From: Clostridiales bacterium
Lineage (GTDB): Bacteria > Bacillota > Clostridia > Oscillospirales > CAG-272
Direction of reading: 5' to 3'
Length of the DNA: 64,000 nucleotides
NCBI GenBank assembly: GCA_016288155.1
Contig: JAEEYP010000056.1
Span: 1-64,000, forward strand
Shown piece by piece: positions 9,341 to 18,091 of this stretch. A model generated the notes under the pieces. It worked only from the letters and a program-made list of their open reading frames with translations. It made no database searches and had not been told where the DNA came from. Position 1 is the first letter of the stretch. Each line of letters opens with the position of its first letter. The position numbers were made by a program, and so were the translations under genes.

Positions 9341-10861
9341 TCAGTCGTTCCAGCGGTCGATGATCTTCTCCAGTTTTTCCAGCTCTGCATCCAGAGAGTT
9401 TTCATATTTCGCGTAGAAGGATGCGATATCGCTCGTGCGGTCGGTGTAACCGCCGCCGACGTTGTTCTTGCGGACGCTCCCTGTGATGCGCAAAAAGCGA
9501 TCCGAGAAGTCGTTCAGGCTCAGAAAATCGCCGAGGTCGTAGACGCGGTTGGCGATGATGACGTCGAGCATGGCAGAGGATTCCTCGTCGCGCGCGATCT
9601 TTCTTTTGAGGACCGTTTCATAGAACGCGGGGATCACGGTGTACCGGGACTCCGCGCTGAGCGCTTCGAGCAGGACGCCGGTCATCTCCAATCTGTCCGA
9701 GGTCTTCGGCACGGAGATCAGATTCCCGCCGAAGACGGATGCGGAGCTGGAGTAGGTCTCCTGCGACGCGTCGTACTTCGGGATCGGGAGGATCCCGAAA
9801 TCGGAGTCCATTTCTCTCATCACGTTGGAATTGCGCAAGAGTCCGATAAGGAACAGTCCCTGATCCCGCATGAACATCGGGACGTAGTCTTCCGTCCAGT
9901 TGTCGTACATCGTGTTGAAGGTCAGTTTTTCGTCGTACATGATCTTCTCAAGATAGTACAGGATCGCCTCGAAGTTCCTGTCCGTCTTGAAAGAGAGCGC
10001 CGGATACCCGTCCTCGTCTTTGGAAAGGACCCTGCCGCCTGCCGCGTGGAAGAAGAATATGACCGGATCGTCGCCGCAGAGGATGCCGTAGCGGTCCATC
10101 TCGTCGTACGCCCCGTTGCCGTTCAGATCGACGTAGGCGGCGAGCCCCATCTCCCGGAGCGTGTCCATCGTCCACGTACCGTTCTTCACGAGTCCATACA
10201 GATCGCCGAGCTGCAGATCCTCCGCCAGCCGCTTGTTGAAGTAGACGCAGGCGCTGGCGGCTTTGTCCAGAATGACGAGATCGGACACGGCGAACGGCAG
10301 ATACCCTCTCATGGTGAAGCTCTCGATCGAATTCCCATCCCACCACGGCCGGGAGAAATCGAGGTACGGGATATCGTACAGGTCATAGAACAGGTCGTTC
10401 TGATACATATGCGCGATGTTGTGTCCCATGGAGATACAGACGTCATACAGGGGATCGTCCGCATAGACCGACTTACGGACGTTATCCTGGTATACGTCGT
10501 ACGCGTCGGTCTGCGCCCTGATCGTCACGTCGTATTTCTCGCTGATCTTCAGGTTCCGCCTGAAAACGGCGTCGTTGATCGGCTCGGCGTTCTCTTCCTC
10601 GACGGCAAGATCGTTCCATATCCGCCAGCGCTCGATGTCCCACTGATAGAAAAGAAACTCCGCTCCGTCGAAGGTGACGTCAGGGAGATCCGGCTCCTCG
10701 ACGGGCGCCTCCGTCTCGGCGGGTTCCGTCGCCTCCGTCGGCGGCTGCGTTCCCTGTGTCCCGGCGGCGTCGGTTTCGGTCGCGGGCTCCGTCTGTCCGC
10801 AGGAGACGAGAAGGAAGAGACAGTGCAGGACTGCCAGAGCGAATGCGATTGCTTTTTTCAT
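9341..10861 (-). CDS. Extracellular solute-binding lipoprotein
   Basis: Lipobox LLVSCGQ, Thr/Glu-rich linker, then DVTFDGAEFLFYQWD; no permease genes adjacent. Confidence 0.75.
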   Translation of the reverse strand: MKKAIAFALAVLHCLFLLVSCGQTEPATETDAAGTQGTQPPTEATEPAETEAPVEEPDLPDVTFDGAEFLFYQWDIERWRIWNDLAVEEENAEPINDAVFRRNLKISEKYDVTIRAQTDAYDVYQDNVRKSVYADDPLYDVCISMGHNIAHMYQNDLFYDLYDIPYLDFSRPWWDGNSIESFTMRGYLPFAVSDLVILDKAASACVYFNKRLAEDLQLGDLYGLVKNGTWTMDTLREMGLAAYVDLNGNGAYDEMDRYGILCGDDPVIFFFHAAGGRVLSKDEDGYPALSFKTDRNFEAILYYLEKIMYDEKLTFNTMYDNWTEDYVPMFMRDQGLFLIGLLRNSNVMREMDSDFGILPIPKYDASQETYSSSASVFGGNLISVPKTSDRLEMTGVLLEALSAESRYTVIPAFYETVLKRKIARDEESSAMLDVIIANRVYDLGDFLSLNDFSDRFLRITGSVRKNNVGGGYTDRTSDIASFYAKYENSLDAELEKLEKIIDRWND

Positions 10862-10899
10862 GGACGTGCCTCCTTTGGTTTTTTAGATGATATGATGGA

Positions 10900-12075
10900 T
10901 CACGAAGAAGTTCCTTTTCCCGTACCGCCCGCGCGGCGGAGCGCGGCGGTATAGCGGAGGAGATTGTCGACCGCGAAGAGCACGTTTTCCTCCGTGTGCT
11001 CCATCGCCTCGTCGAGCGGCACCGCGCGCCGGTTGATGCAGAAGATGCCGGATACGCCCTCCCCGTACAGGATATCGGCTCCCTCGCCGATCTCCCCGAC
11101 GAGCGCCGCCGTCGGGACGCCGTACTCCGCCGCGCAGCGCGCGACGCCGCCGACGACCTTGCCGCACGCGGACTGCGCGTCGATCCTTCCTTCCCCCGTA
11201 ATGACGAGATCCGTCCCCGGCAAATGCTCCCGGAACCGGATCTGCGCGAGCACCGCGTCGATCCCCCGGCACAGTCCGGCACCGAGGAAAGCCGCAGCTC
11301 CGCCGCCCATCCCGCCGGCGGCGCCGGCGCCGGGCAGATCGGCGATCTCCGCGCCGAGGGAGGCGCGGATCACCGCCGCCAGGCGGCAAAGTCCGGCGTC
11401 GAGGAGCCGTATCTCATCGGGCGACGCGCCCTTCTGCGGCGCGAACACGGCGGCCGCGCCGCGCGGTCCGACGAGAGGATTCGTGACGTCGCACATGACG
11501 GTAAAATCCGCCTCCCGGAGCTTTCCGTCGGCGTGTGCGGCGTCGATCCGTTCAAGCTGAGACAGCGTTCCCCCGGTGGGGATGAACGTCTCTTCCGCCC
11601 CGTCCGCGCCGCGCCGGTAAAAACGGTATCCGAGCGCCGCCGCCATACCGGCGCCGCCGTCGTTCGTCGCCGATCCGCCGAGGCACAAAAGGATGCGCCG
11701 GCATCCGCGCCGGAGCGCGCAAAGGATCAGCTCGCCGACGCCGTACGTCGTCGTCTCCGAGGGGGAAAGCCGCTCCCCCACGAGCGGAAGCCCCGCGCAC
11801 GCCGCCATCTCGATCACGGCGGTCCCGTCGGGCAGGATCCCGTATTCCGCGTGCATCTCCTCAAAATACGGCCCGTGTACGTCCGCGGCGATCCGTTCCC
11901 CGCCGCACGCCGAGAGGAAACAATCGACGCTCCCCTCGCCGCCGTCCGCGACGGGAAAAGACAGTATCTCCGCCTCCGGCTCGCGCAGGCGGATCCGTTG
12001 TGCGATCAGCGTGCAGAGCCTGCGGGAGGACAGCGATCCCTTGAAGCTGTCCGGGATGACGATATATCTGGACAC
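10900..12075 (-). CDS. Glycerate kinase family protein
   Basis: IVIPDSFKGSLSS, ADGGEGS, GGSATNDGGAGM, TGEGRID motifs. Confidence 0.93.
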   Translation of the reverse strand: MSRYIVIPDSFKGSLSSRRLCTLIAQRIRLREPEAEILSFPVADGGEGSVDCFLSACGGERIAADVHGPYFEEMHAEYGILPDGTAVIEMAACAGLPLVGERLSPSETTTYGVGELILCALRRGCRRILLCLGGSATNDGGAGMAAALGYRFYRRGADGAEETFIPTGGTLSQLERIDAAHADGKLREADFTVMCDVTNPLVGPRGAAAVFAPQKGASPDEIRLLDAGLCRLAAVIRASLGAEIADLPGAGAAGGMGGGAAAFLGAGLCRGIDAVLAQIRFREHLPGTDLVITGEGRIDAQSACGKVVGGVARCAAEYGVPTAALVGEIGEGADILYGEGVSGIFCINRRAVPLDEAMEHTEENVLFAVDNLLRYTAALRRAGGTGKGTSS

Positions 12076-12125
12076 GGTCTCTCCTTGTTTTCGCTCCTTC
12101 GGCGGAACGGGATGATGTCGTTTTC

Positions 12126-12154
12126 ATTATAGCACAATATTCCCATCCGCGCAA
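12126..12154 (-). promoter_or_regulatory. Sigma-A type promoter upstream of glycerate kinase
   Basis: TTGCGC - 17 nt - TATAAT on minus strand. Confidence 0.65.
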
Positions 12155-12217
12155 CCGAATGAGAATGATTTCATCATACTATCTGAACAAATTTTTCGCG
12201 TTTCGGCGCAGAAACGA

Positions 12218-12247
12218 AAAAAGATCCCCGTACCGACGGGGATCTTT
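12218..12247 (-). terminator. Rho-independent terminator
   Basis: AAAAGATCCCC gtaccgac GGGGATCTTTT after the DeoR stop. Confidence 0.75.
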
Positions 12248-12274
12248 TACGCTTGCTGCGAAAACGGGGACAGT

Positions 12275-13072
12275 TTACGCGAGATAGACCGGAACGCCCG
12301 CCTGCGCGAACGCGTCCGCCTTCTCTTCTCCGGCGCGGTCCGTGACGAGACCGCTGAGGATCGGGATCTCCGCGAACTGCACCGACGCGATCTTGCCGAA
12401 CTTGCTCGAATCGGCGAGAACGTATTTCTTCGTGGAATTGGCGATGACGATCCTGTTCAGCCGGGCGGAAGGAAAATCCATCGTCGTCAGCCCGCCGACC
12501 CGGTCGATGCCGTCCGTGCCGAGGAAGAACTTCGTGAAATGGAGCGGGCGTACCGCCTCCTCGGCGATGTAGCCGAGGAAATCGCGCTGGACGTGGCGGT
12601 ATTCCCCCCCGATGAGAAAGACGTCGGTGATGCGCTGGAGCACGTTCAGATTGCTGAGCGAGCGGGTGAAGATCCGCACGCCGTGCAGTTCGCCCGCCTC
12701 GATCCGCTTCGCCAGAGCGACGCACATATGCGGCAGCGTCGTCCCCGCGTCGAGAAAGAGCACGTCCCCGCTCTCGACGAGCGCCGCGGCGCGGCTGCCG
12801 ATGCATTTCTTTTCCTCGAGCCGCACGGTCTCCAGACTGTCGTAGGTGTATTCCAGATTGTTGCGGATCAAAGAGGCCCCGCCCTGGATGCGCAAGATCA
12901 GCCCCTTCCGCTCCATGTCGATGAACAGGCGCGTGACGGTGGAACGGGACACGCCGAGGTATTTCATCGCGTCCTCGATACTGATCCGGGTAGTACATTC
13001 GAGCGCCTCGAGGAGCTTGTTCTGTCTCTCGAGCAATGCGTTCTTGTTCATCGCAGCCTCCGCCTTTTTCAT
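12275..13072 (-). CDS. DeoR family transcriptional regulator
   Basis: N-terminal HTH (SIEDAMKYLGVSRSTVTRLFIDMERKGLILRIQGGA), DeoR sensor (DVLFLDAGTTLPHM, DVFLIGGEYR). Confidence 0.9.
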   Translation of the reverse strand: MKKAEAAMNKNALLERQNKLLEALECTTRISIEDAMKYLGVSRSTVTRLFIDMERKGLILRIQGGASLIRNNLEYTYDSLETVRLEEKKCIGSRAAALVESGDVLFLDAGTTLPHMCVALAKRIEAGELHGVRIFTRSLSNLNVLQRITDVFLIGGEYRHVQRDFLGYIAEEAVRPLHFTKFFLGTDGIDRVGGLTTMDFPSARLNRIVIANSTKKYVLADSSKFGKIASVQFAEIPILSGLVTDRAGEEKADAFAQAGVPVYLA

Positions 13073-13095
13073 ATCCCGTGCATTACGTTTTTACT

Positions 13096-13124
13096 ATTAT
13101 ACATAAAACCGGCGAAAAAAGCAA
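13096..13124 (-). promoter_or_regulatory. Sigma-A type promoter for the DeoR gene
   Basis: TTGCTT - 17 nt - TATAAT on minus strand. Confidence 0.6.
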
Positions 13125-13191
13125 GCGTTTTCGCATATCCGGCGAAAATGGACGAGGCGTGAGAGGAGAATGATCGTTCACGTCCATGGGA

Positions 13192-13227
13192 AAAAGAAAG
13201 GGCAGGAGCCGCACTGCGCTCCTGCCC
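13192..13227 (-). terminator. Terminator at the end of the RiPP/partner-switch unit
   Basis: Minus strand GGGCAGGAGC gcagtgc GGCTCCTGCCC then TTTCTTTTT, just after the stop at 13252. Confidence 0.85.
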
Positions 13228-13251
13228 CCGGCGGGATCGTCCGGGATCCCG

Positions 13252-15264
13252 TTATCCGAGTTTCTTTTTGATCGTGAGAACGTTCTGCCCGTCGATCCGA
13301 TCATAGGTGACGGAATCCATGTTCTTCTTCACCAGGTAGATCCCGAGTCCGCCGATGTTCCTCTCCTCCGCGGACAGGGTGACGTCCGGGTCTTCCTTCG
13401 CAAGCGGATCGAACGGTATGCCGCTGTCGCGGAATTCGATCTCGATCGTCTTCGACGCCTCGTCCGTCCGTACCCGGACCGCGGCGTCGCCCGTATCCGG
13501 GGCGTAGGCGTAATGCGCGATGTTGACGAAGATCTCCTCCACGGCGACGTCGATCATCATCTGATCCTTCGCGGAACATCCGAGCTTCTCGAGTTCTCCG
13601 TCCACCATCGCCGTCACCGTCTCGAGCTGGTCCTCCGCCGCGGGGACCGTGACCTCACGTCCCGTCTTCTCCGGTCCCTCATAGTAGAGTCCGAGCATCG
13701 TTATGTCGTCGAACTGCGGCGCGTCAGCCACGAAAGCGTCGATATCGTCGCGGACGTTCCGGAGCAGTTCCTTCGGCCTCGCGTCCGCTTCCCGGTTCAG
13801 CGCGGCGAGCATACGGTCCGTACCGAACAGCTCCTCCGCGGCGTTCGTCGCCTCCGGGACGCCGTCCGTGTACACAAAGAGCGAATCGCCGGAGTACAGC
13901 TCGAACGCGTGCTCCTTGAAGCGCATCCCCTCCATCGTGGCGACGGCGGGCGAGTGCCGATAAACGACCAGTTCGTATTCGCCGTTCGCGCGGCGAATGA
14001 CGGGATGCTCGTGACCGGCGTTCGCCGCGAGCCCCTTCCCGGTGGAGATCTCCAGAATGGCGAACCACACGGTGACGAAGAGCTCGGCGTCGTTCCCTTC
14101 GCAAAGCTGCTCGTTCACGTAGCTGAGGATCTCGGCGGGGCCGCCGCCCATCTGCGCACGGTTCTTGATGAGCGTTTTCGCGATCACCATGAAGAGCGCG
14201 GCGGGAACGCCCTTCCCGCTGACGTCCGCCATCACGAGACCGAGATGGTCGTCGTCGATCAGGAAGAAGTCGTAGAAATCGCCGCCGACCTCCTTCGCGG
14301 GCGTCATGGTCGCGTAGATATCGAATTCCTTTCTCTCGGGGAACGCCGGGAAGATACGCGGCAGCATATCCGCCTGGATCTGCGTGGCGATGTTCAGCTC
14401 CGCGCCGATGCGCTCCTTCTCGGCGGTAATGGTACGGATATTACCGATATACTGAATGATGTCCTGCTCCATCCGGGAGATGGATCCCGCCAGATCCTGG
14501 ATCTCATCATTCGTCCGGATCTTTTCGAGCGACATGCTCTTCAGCGTATTGTCCTGCGCAAACTCCGTGACGTTGCTGCGGATGCGCATAAGCGGCCCGA
14601 TGAAGTTCTTGCGCATAAGGAACCAATGCGCGATACTGAAGACCGCCAGCGTGATAAGGGAGATCAGGACCATGTTGATGATATAGCCGCGCAGCGTGGC
14701 CTCGATCAGTTCCATCCACACGTCCACGAGCAGCACGGCGGCGATCTTGCCCTCGCTGTCGATCACGGGCAGCATGCTCGACGTCAGATAACCGTAGCGC
14801 GCGGAGTGGCGGACCATATAGTTATCGGGCTTGATCCCCTGCGTGTAGGCCGCCCACGCCTCGTCGAAATAAGCGGACAGCGGATCGGTGTCCCCGATGG
14901 AAAGTCCCGAGGAATCGTAGATATAGCGCATGGTGTGATCCTCGGAGATGGTCACGATATAGATATAGGCGGCGCCGGAGGCCTTTTCCACGGATCTCAG
15001 ATACTCCGCCATATCCGCGTAGTTCTCGTCTTCTTCCCACGTCTGCGCGTAACGGGCGATCTGGTCGTGGTCGACGTGCTCCAGTATGATATTCGCGATC
15101 ACGTAGCCGTTGTCGTTATACAGTTTCCGGATCGTGTTGCTGTACTGGACGTACCCGCTGAACGTGGAGATAAAGCAGATCAGGAGCGTCAGCAAAACGA
15201 CGCTCAGAAGCAGCTTCTTGCTGATGCCGAATCGGATGCGGCCGGTTTTCGTCGGATTATCCAT
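13252..15264 (-). CDS. Membrane sensor protein: Cache-like extracellular region, HAMP, SpoIIE/PP2C phosphatase, C-terminal HATPase (RsbW-like)
   Basis: Two TM segments, HAMP-like linker, PAKEVGGDFYDFFLIDDDHLGLVMADVSGKGVPAALFM (SpoIIE PP2C), EEIFVNIAHYAY and RDSGIPFDPL (HATPase N- and G-boxes). Start moved to the ATG overlapping the GNAT stop. Confidence 0.88.
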   Translation of the reverse strand: MDNPTKTGRIRFGISKKLLLSVVLLTLLICFISTFSGYVQYSNTIRKLYNDNGYVIANIILEHVDHDQIARYAQTWEEDENYADMAEYLRSVEKASGAAYIYIVTISEDHTMRYIYDSSGLSIGDTDPLSAYFDEAWAAYTQGIKPDNYMVRHSARYGYLTSSMLPVIDSEGKIAAVLLVDVWMELIEATLRGYIINMVLISLITLAVFSIAHWFLMRKNFIGPLMRIRSNVTEFAQDNTLKSMSLEKIRTNDEIQDLAGSISRMEQDIIQYIGNIRTITAEKERIGAELNIATQIQADMLPRIFPAFPERKEFDIYATMTPAKEVGGDFYDFFLIDDDHLGLVMADVSGKGVPAALFMVIAKTLIKNRAQMGGGPAEILSYVNEQLCEGNDAELFVTVWFAILEISTGKGLAANAGHEHPVIRRANGEYELVVYRHSPAVATMEGMRFKEHAFELYSGDSLFVYTDGVPEATNAAEELFGTDRMLAALNREADARPKELLRNVRDDIDAFVADAPQFDDITMLGLYYEGPEKTGREVTVPAAEDQLETVTAMVDGELEKLGCSAKDQMMIDVAVEEIFVNIAHYAYAPDTGDAAVRVRTDEASKTIEIEFRDSGIPFDPLAKEDPDVTLSAEERNIGGLGIYLVKKNMDSVTYDRIDGQNVLTIKKKLG

Positions 15265-15856
15265 CGATCTTCCCCTCCTCACTCTCTTCAAATTTCCTTA
15301 TATACAACACCGCGTCGCAGATGCAGTACTCTTTTTTGCAGTACGGGCAATATCCCTTCGTATCCGCCCAGGGACTATGCAGCTCCGCCGCGGGAACGAA
15401 GCCCGTTTTCCGCAGGACGTTTGCGATCGGCACGTCGCGTCCCAGAGGACGAAGCGCCGTGTTGACGATCATCTTCGCGCCCTTTTCCCGCAGCACCGGC
15501 TGCAGATCCGCCATAAAAGAAGAGAAAATGCCCCGGTTCCTGTATTCCGGATCCGTGCTGGTGGTCTTGTAGACGCCGATGCGCTCGTTTCCCGCGTACT
15601 TTTGGAGCGCCTTTGGCCTTCCCGGCACGTGGAGGATGCGGAGCGCGTCGTCCAGCGTGGAGAGGAACGCGTAAAAGCAGGAGACGACGAAGCCGTCCCT
15701 GTCCTCGTCCGCCGCGACGTACAGCAGATCGTCCTCCCGGCGGAGCATCTCCTCAAGCTCTTTGACGGAATAAAAATCCCGGGAGATGAAATCGTCGATC
15801 AGGCGTTTGATCTGCGGCAGATCCCGGACCTCCGCCGCCCGAACCTCAAGCTTCAT
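15257..15856 (-). CDS. GNAT-like N-acetyltransferase with C-terminal Cys cluster
   Basis: VYKTTSTDPEYRNRGIFSSFMADLQPVLREKGAK acetyl-CoA binding region; C-terminal GYCPYCKKEYCICDAVLY. Confidence 0.75.
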   Translation of the reverse strand: MKLEVRAAEVRDLPQIKRLIDDFISRDFYSVKELEEMLRREDDLLYVAADEDRDGFVVSCFYAFLSTLDDALRILHVPGRPKALQKYAGNERIGVYKTTSTDPEYRNRGIFSSFMADLQPVLREKGAKMIVNTALRPLGRDVPIANVLRKTGFVPAAELHSPWADTKGYCPYCKKEYCICDAVLYIRKFEESEEGKIDG

Positions 15857-15859
15857 TCC

Positions 15860-17671
15860 TTATTCCTCTTTCAGTATGATTTGCAGTGTATTGACGCCGA
15901 AGGCGGTCTGGTAGTTCGCCATCTCGACCATCTTTTTGATCATCCGGACGCCCATGTACATATCGTCCTCGATCCCGTCCGTCCCCGGTGAAAAATTGAA
16001 GGGATTGAACGCGATCCCGTTGTAGCGGATACGGATGCCGCGGATGCCGTTGACGGAATAGGCGCGCAGATCGAACGCGAGCTCCTGATCGCCCTTCTCC
16101 CCGTTGACCTGACGGATCAGCGTCATCACTTCCTCCATGCTCATCTGCAGCTGCATCGTTTCCCTTACGCTCATGCCGTTCATCGAGCAGAATTCACTGA
16201 TGCGCTCACTGGCGCTCACGATCTCGTCGATATTCGCGCTCACGGAGAAATTCAGCACTTTTCCGCTTTTCTCATTGGCAAGATCGGTCATCAGGTAGCG
16301 GGAATACTGCGGACGGCGCAGACGGTGCAGTCCCGTCGCGCCCCACCAGACGATCACCGTCGCCAACTCCGCGAACAAAAGAAACGAGAATACGGAAAAG
16401 CCCGTACGGACAGCCAGGAGCAATCCGAGATACGTCATCACGATCACGCGCAGAAAGATCAGCATGTTCGACCAGACGTTCAGTGACGCCATGTTGTAAT
16501 ACGTGGTCAGGATATTCAGAAGGAGCGCGGGGAAAACGGAGAGCGCCATCCACAAAAGCGGGACCAGGATGTTCCCGGACAGACCGTACATCGCCGGGAT
16601 CGCCCCGGACAACGCCGCACACAGCGCTAAAAAGACGGCGCCGGCAATACTGCCGATCTTCCATTCCTCGCGCAGAAGCAGCCGGCAGCTCCCGTTGTCG
16701 CGTTCGCCGCTGAACACGCCGAGCATCGCGCTGCCCGCCGCGGGCACGCCCAGCGTCACGCACTCGCCGAAGCCCCATATCCCGTTGACCGCGGTAAAGA
16801 TTGCCACCAGCCCCGCTCCGCCGCTGGCCATCAGCATGGCGTTCACGATCAGAAGCCGAACGGTCGAACACAGATTGTTGAAAGCCGACGGCAGTCCGGC
16901 GGCGGCGATGGTCAGCCATTCCGCCCGGGTGTGCACCAGCTCCGGGCGCCAGCTGTAGGGACTTCTTTTGGAAAACAGGCGGAAGATCCCGTAAAGGCAC
17001 GCCAGTGCCGTGGCGATCACGCTCGCCAATCCGGCGCCGAAGACGCCCATATCCATGCCGTACACGAAAAGCACGTCCAGAACGATGTTCACGACGGTCA
17101 TGCCGGTCATCATGACGGTCACGTCCGCGTTTTTTCCGTCGAGCCGCAGATACCAGAACGGGATATAGATCACGATCTTGGGAAGCGCCCCGATCACCGT
17201 GATGACGACGTACTGCATCACGTATTCACGGGTCGCTCCATCCGCGCAGAGAAAAGAGACCAGCGGTCCGCGGAACGCCAGAGCGAGCACGGTAATGAGC
17301 ACCGAAGCCAAAACGGAGGCGTTCAGACCGGTGCGAAAATAATCGTCTCTCTTCTTCCCGTCGCCGAGACCGATGGCCCGCGCGGCGGGGATCTCGGTGC
17401 CGGCGGCAAGGAACGAGCCGACGACGCACAGCGCCAGATACACCGGCAGGCTCAGATTGATCGCCGCAAGCGCCTCGGGACCGATGCGCCTGCCCACGAG
17501 GATGCCGTCGACAAACACGTTGATATTGACGCTCAGTATCGAGAGCATCCCCGTGATCACGGCCTTGCGGTAGGTCCCCCGGATGAACGCGGCGTTCTGC
17601 GCCAACTCGGTCTCCCTTTGATCCTTCGGGTTGTCCTGTGTCCTGTTCATCGGATGCACAACTCCTCTCAT
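15860..17671 (-). CDS. MATE-like efflux transporter fused to a C-terminal degenerate HATPase_c_2 (anti-sigma-kinase-like) domain
   Basis: ~450 aa polytopic MATE region (INVFVDGILVGRRIGPEALAAINLSLP), then SANIDEIVSASERISEFC…MSMEEVMTLI…YNGIAFNPF…MYMGVRMIKKMVEMANYQTAFGVNTLQIILKEE. Confidence 0.8.
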   Translation of the reverse strand: MRGVVHPMNRTQDNPKDQRETELAQNAAFIRGTYRKAVITGMLSILSVNINVFVDGILVGRRIGPEALAAINLSLPVYLALCVVGSFLAAGTEIPAARAIGLGDGKKRDDYFRTGLNASVLASVLITVLALAFRGPLVSFLCADGATREYVMQYVVITVIGALPKIVIYIPFWYLRLDGKNADVTVMMTGMTVVNIVLDVLFVYGMDMGVFGAGLASVIATALACLYGIFRLFSKRSPYSWRPELVHTRAEWLTIAAAGLPSAFNNLCSTVRLLIVNAMLMASGGAGLVAIFTAVNGIWGFGECVTLGVPAAGSAMLGVFSGERDNGSCRLLLREEWKIGSIAGAVFLALCAALSGAIPAMYGLSGNILVPLLWMALSVFPALLLNILTTYYNMASLNVWSNMLIFLRVIVMTYLGLLLAVRTGFSVFSFLLFAELATVIVWWGATGLHRLRRPQYSRYLMTDLANEKSGKVLNFSVSANIDEIVSASERISEFCSMNGMSVRETMQLQMSMEEVMTLIRQVNGEKGDQELAFDLRAYSVNGIRGIRIRYNGIAFNPFNFSPGTDGIEDDMYMGVRMIKKMVEMANYQTAFGVNTLQIILKEE

Positions 17672-17699
17672 ACACTCGCGTTATGCAGAGAGGCGTCCG

Positions 17700-17996
17700 T
17701 CATTCGATATTCAAAATGTCGACGAATCCGGTCACGTCGAAGATGTCCATGATCTCCGGCGTCACGTTGCGAATGATCATCTTGCCCTGGCGGTTCATCA
17801 CCTTCTGGGCGGCGAGGAGGACGCGCAGTCCGGCGGAGGACACGTACGCGAGGTTGGCGAGATCGAAGATCAGTTCCGTGATCCCGTCCACGGAGGAGCG
17901 GAGCTCACTCTCCAGCTGGGGAGAGGTGACGGTATCGAGACGGCCGTCGAGTTCAATGGTGAGGGTGGTCCCGTCCTGTTTCTTTACGATGTTCAT
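17700..17996 (-). CDS. STAS domain anti-sigma factor antagonist-like protein
   Basis: LTIELDGRLDTVTSPQLESEL … LIFDLANLAYVSSAGLRVLLAAQKVM (SpoIIAA/RsbV pattern with conserved Ser). Confidence 0.92.
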   Translation of the reverse strand: MNIVKKQDGTTLTIELDGRLDTVTSPQLESELRSSVDGITELIFDLANLAYVSSAGLRVLLAAQKVMNRQGKMIIRNVTPEIMDIFDVTGFVDILNIE

Positions 17997-18050
17997 GGTT
18001 TTCTCCTTTTATGTATAAGTGTATGAGATTTTCCGGTCGGTATACGGAAC

Positions 18051-18083
18051 GGCGCTCCCGCCCGGCGTTCCCGGCGGGGCGCC
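18051..18083. other. Intergenic GC-rich hairpin between radical SAM and STAS genes, no T-run
   Basis: GGCGCTCCCGCC cggcgttcc cGGCGGGGCGCC inverted repeat; no U-tract on the minus strand. Confidence 0.6.
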
Positions 18084-18091
18084 GCGCGGTT

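Noticed and set aside
10680-11389. Arg-rich overlapping ORFs around the glycerate kinase gene
   Set aside because: Frameshifted readings of glycerate kinase and the solute-binding protein.
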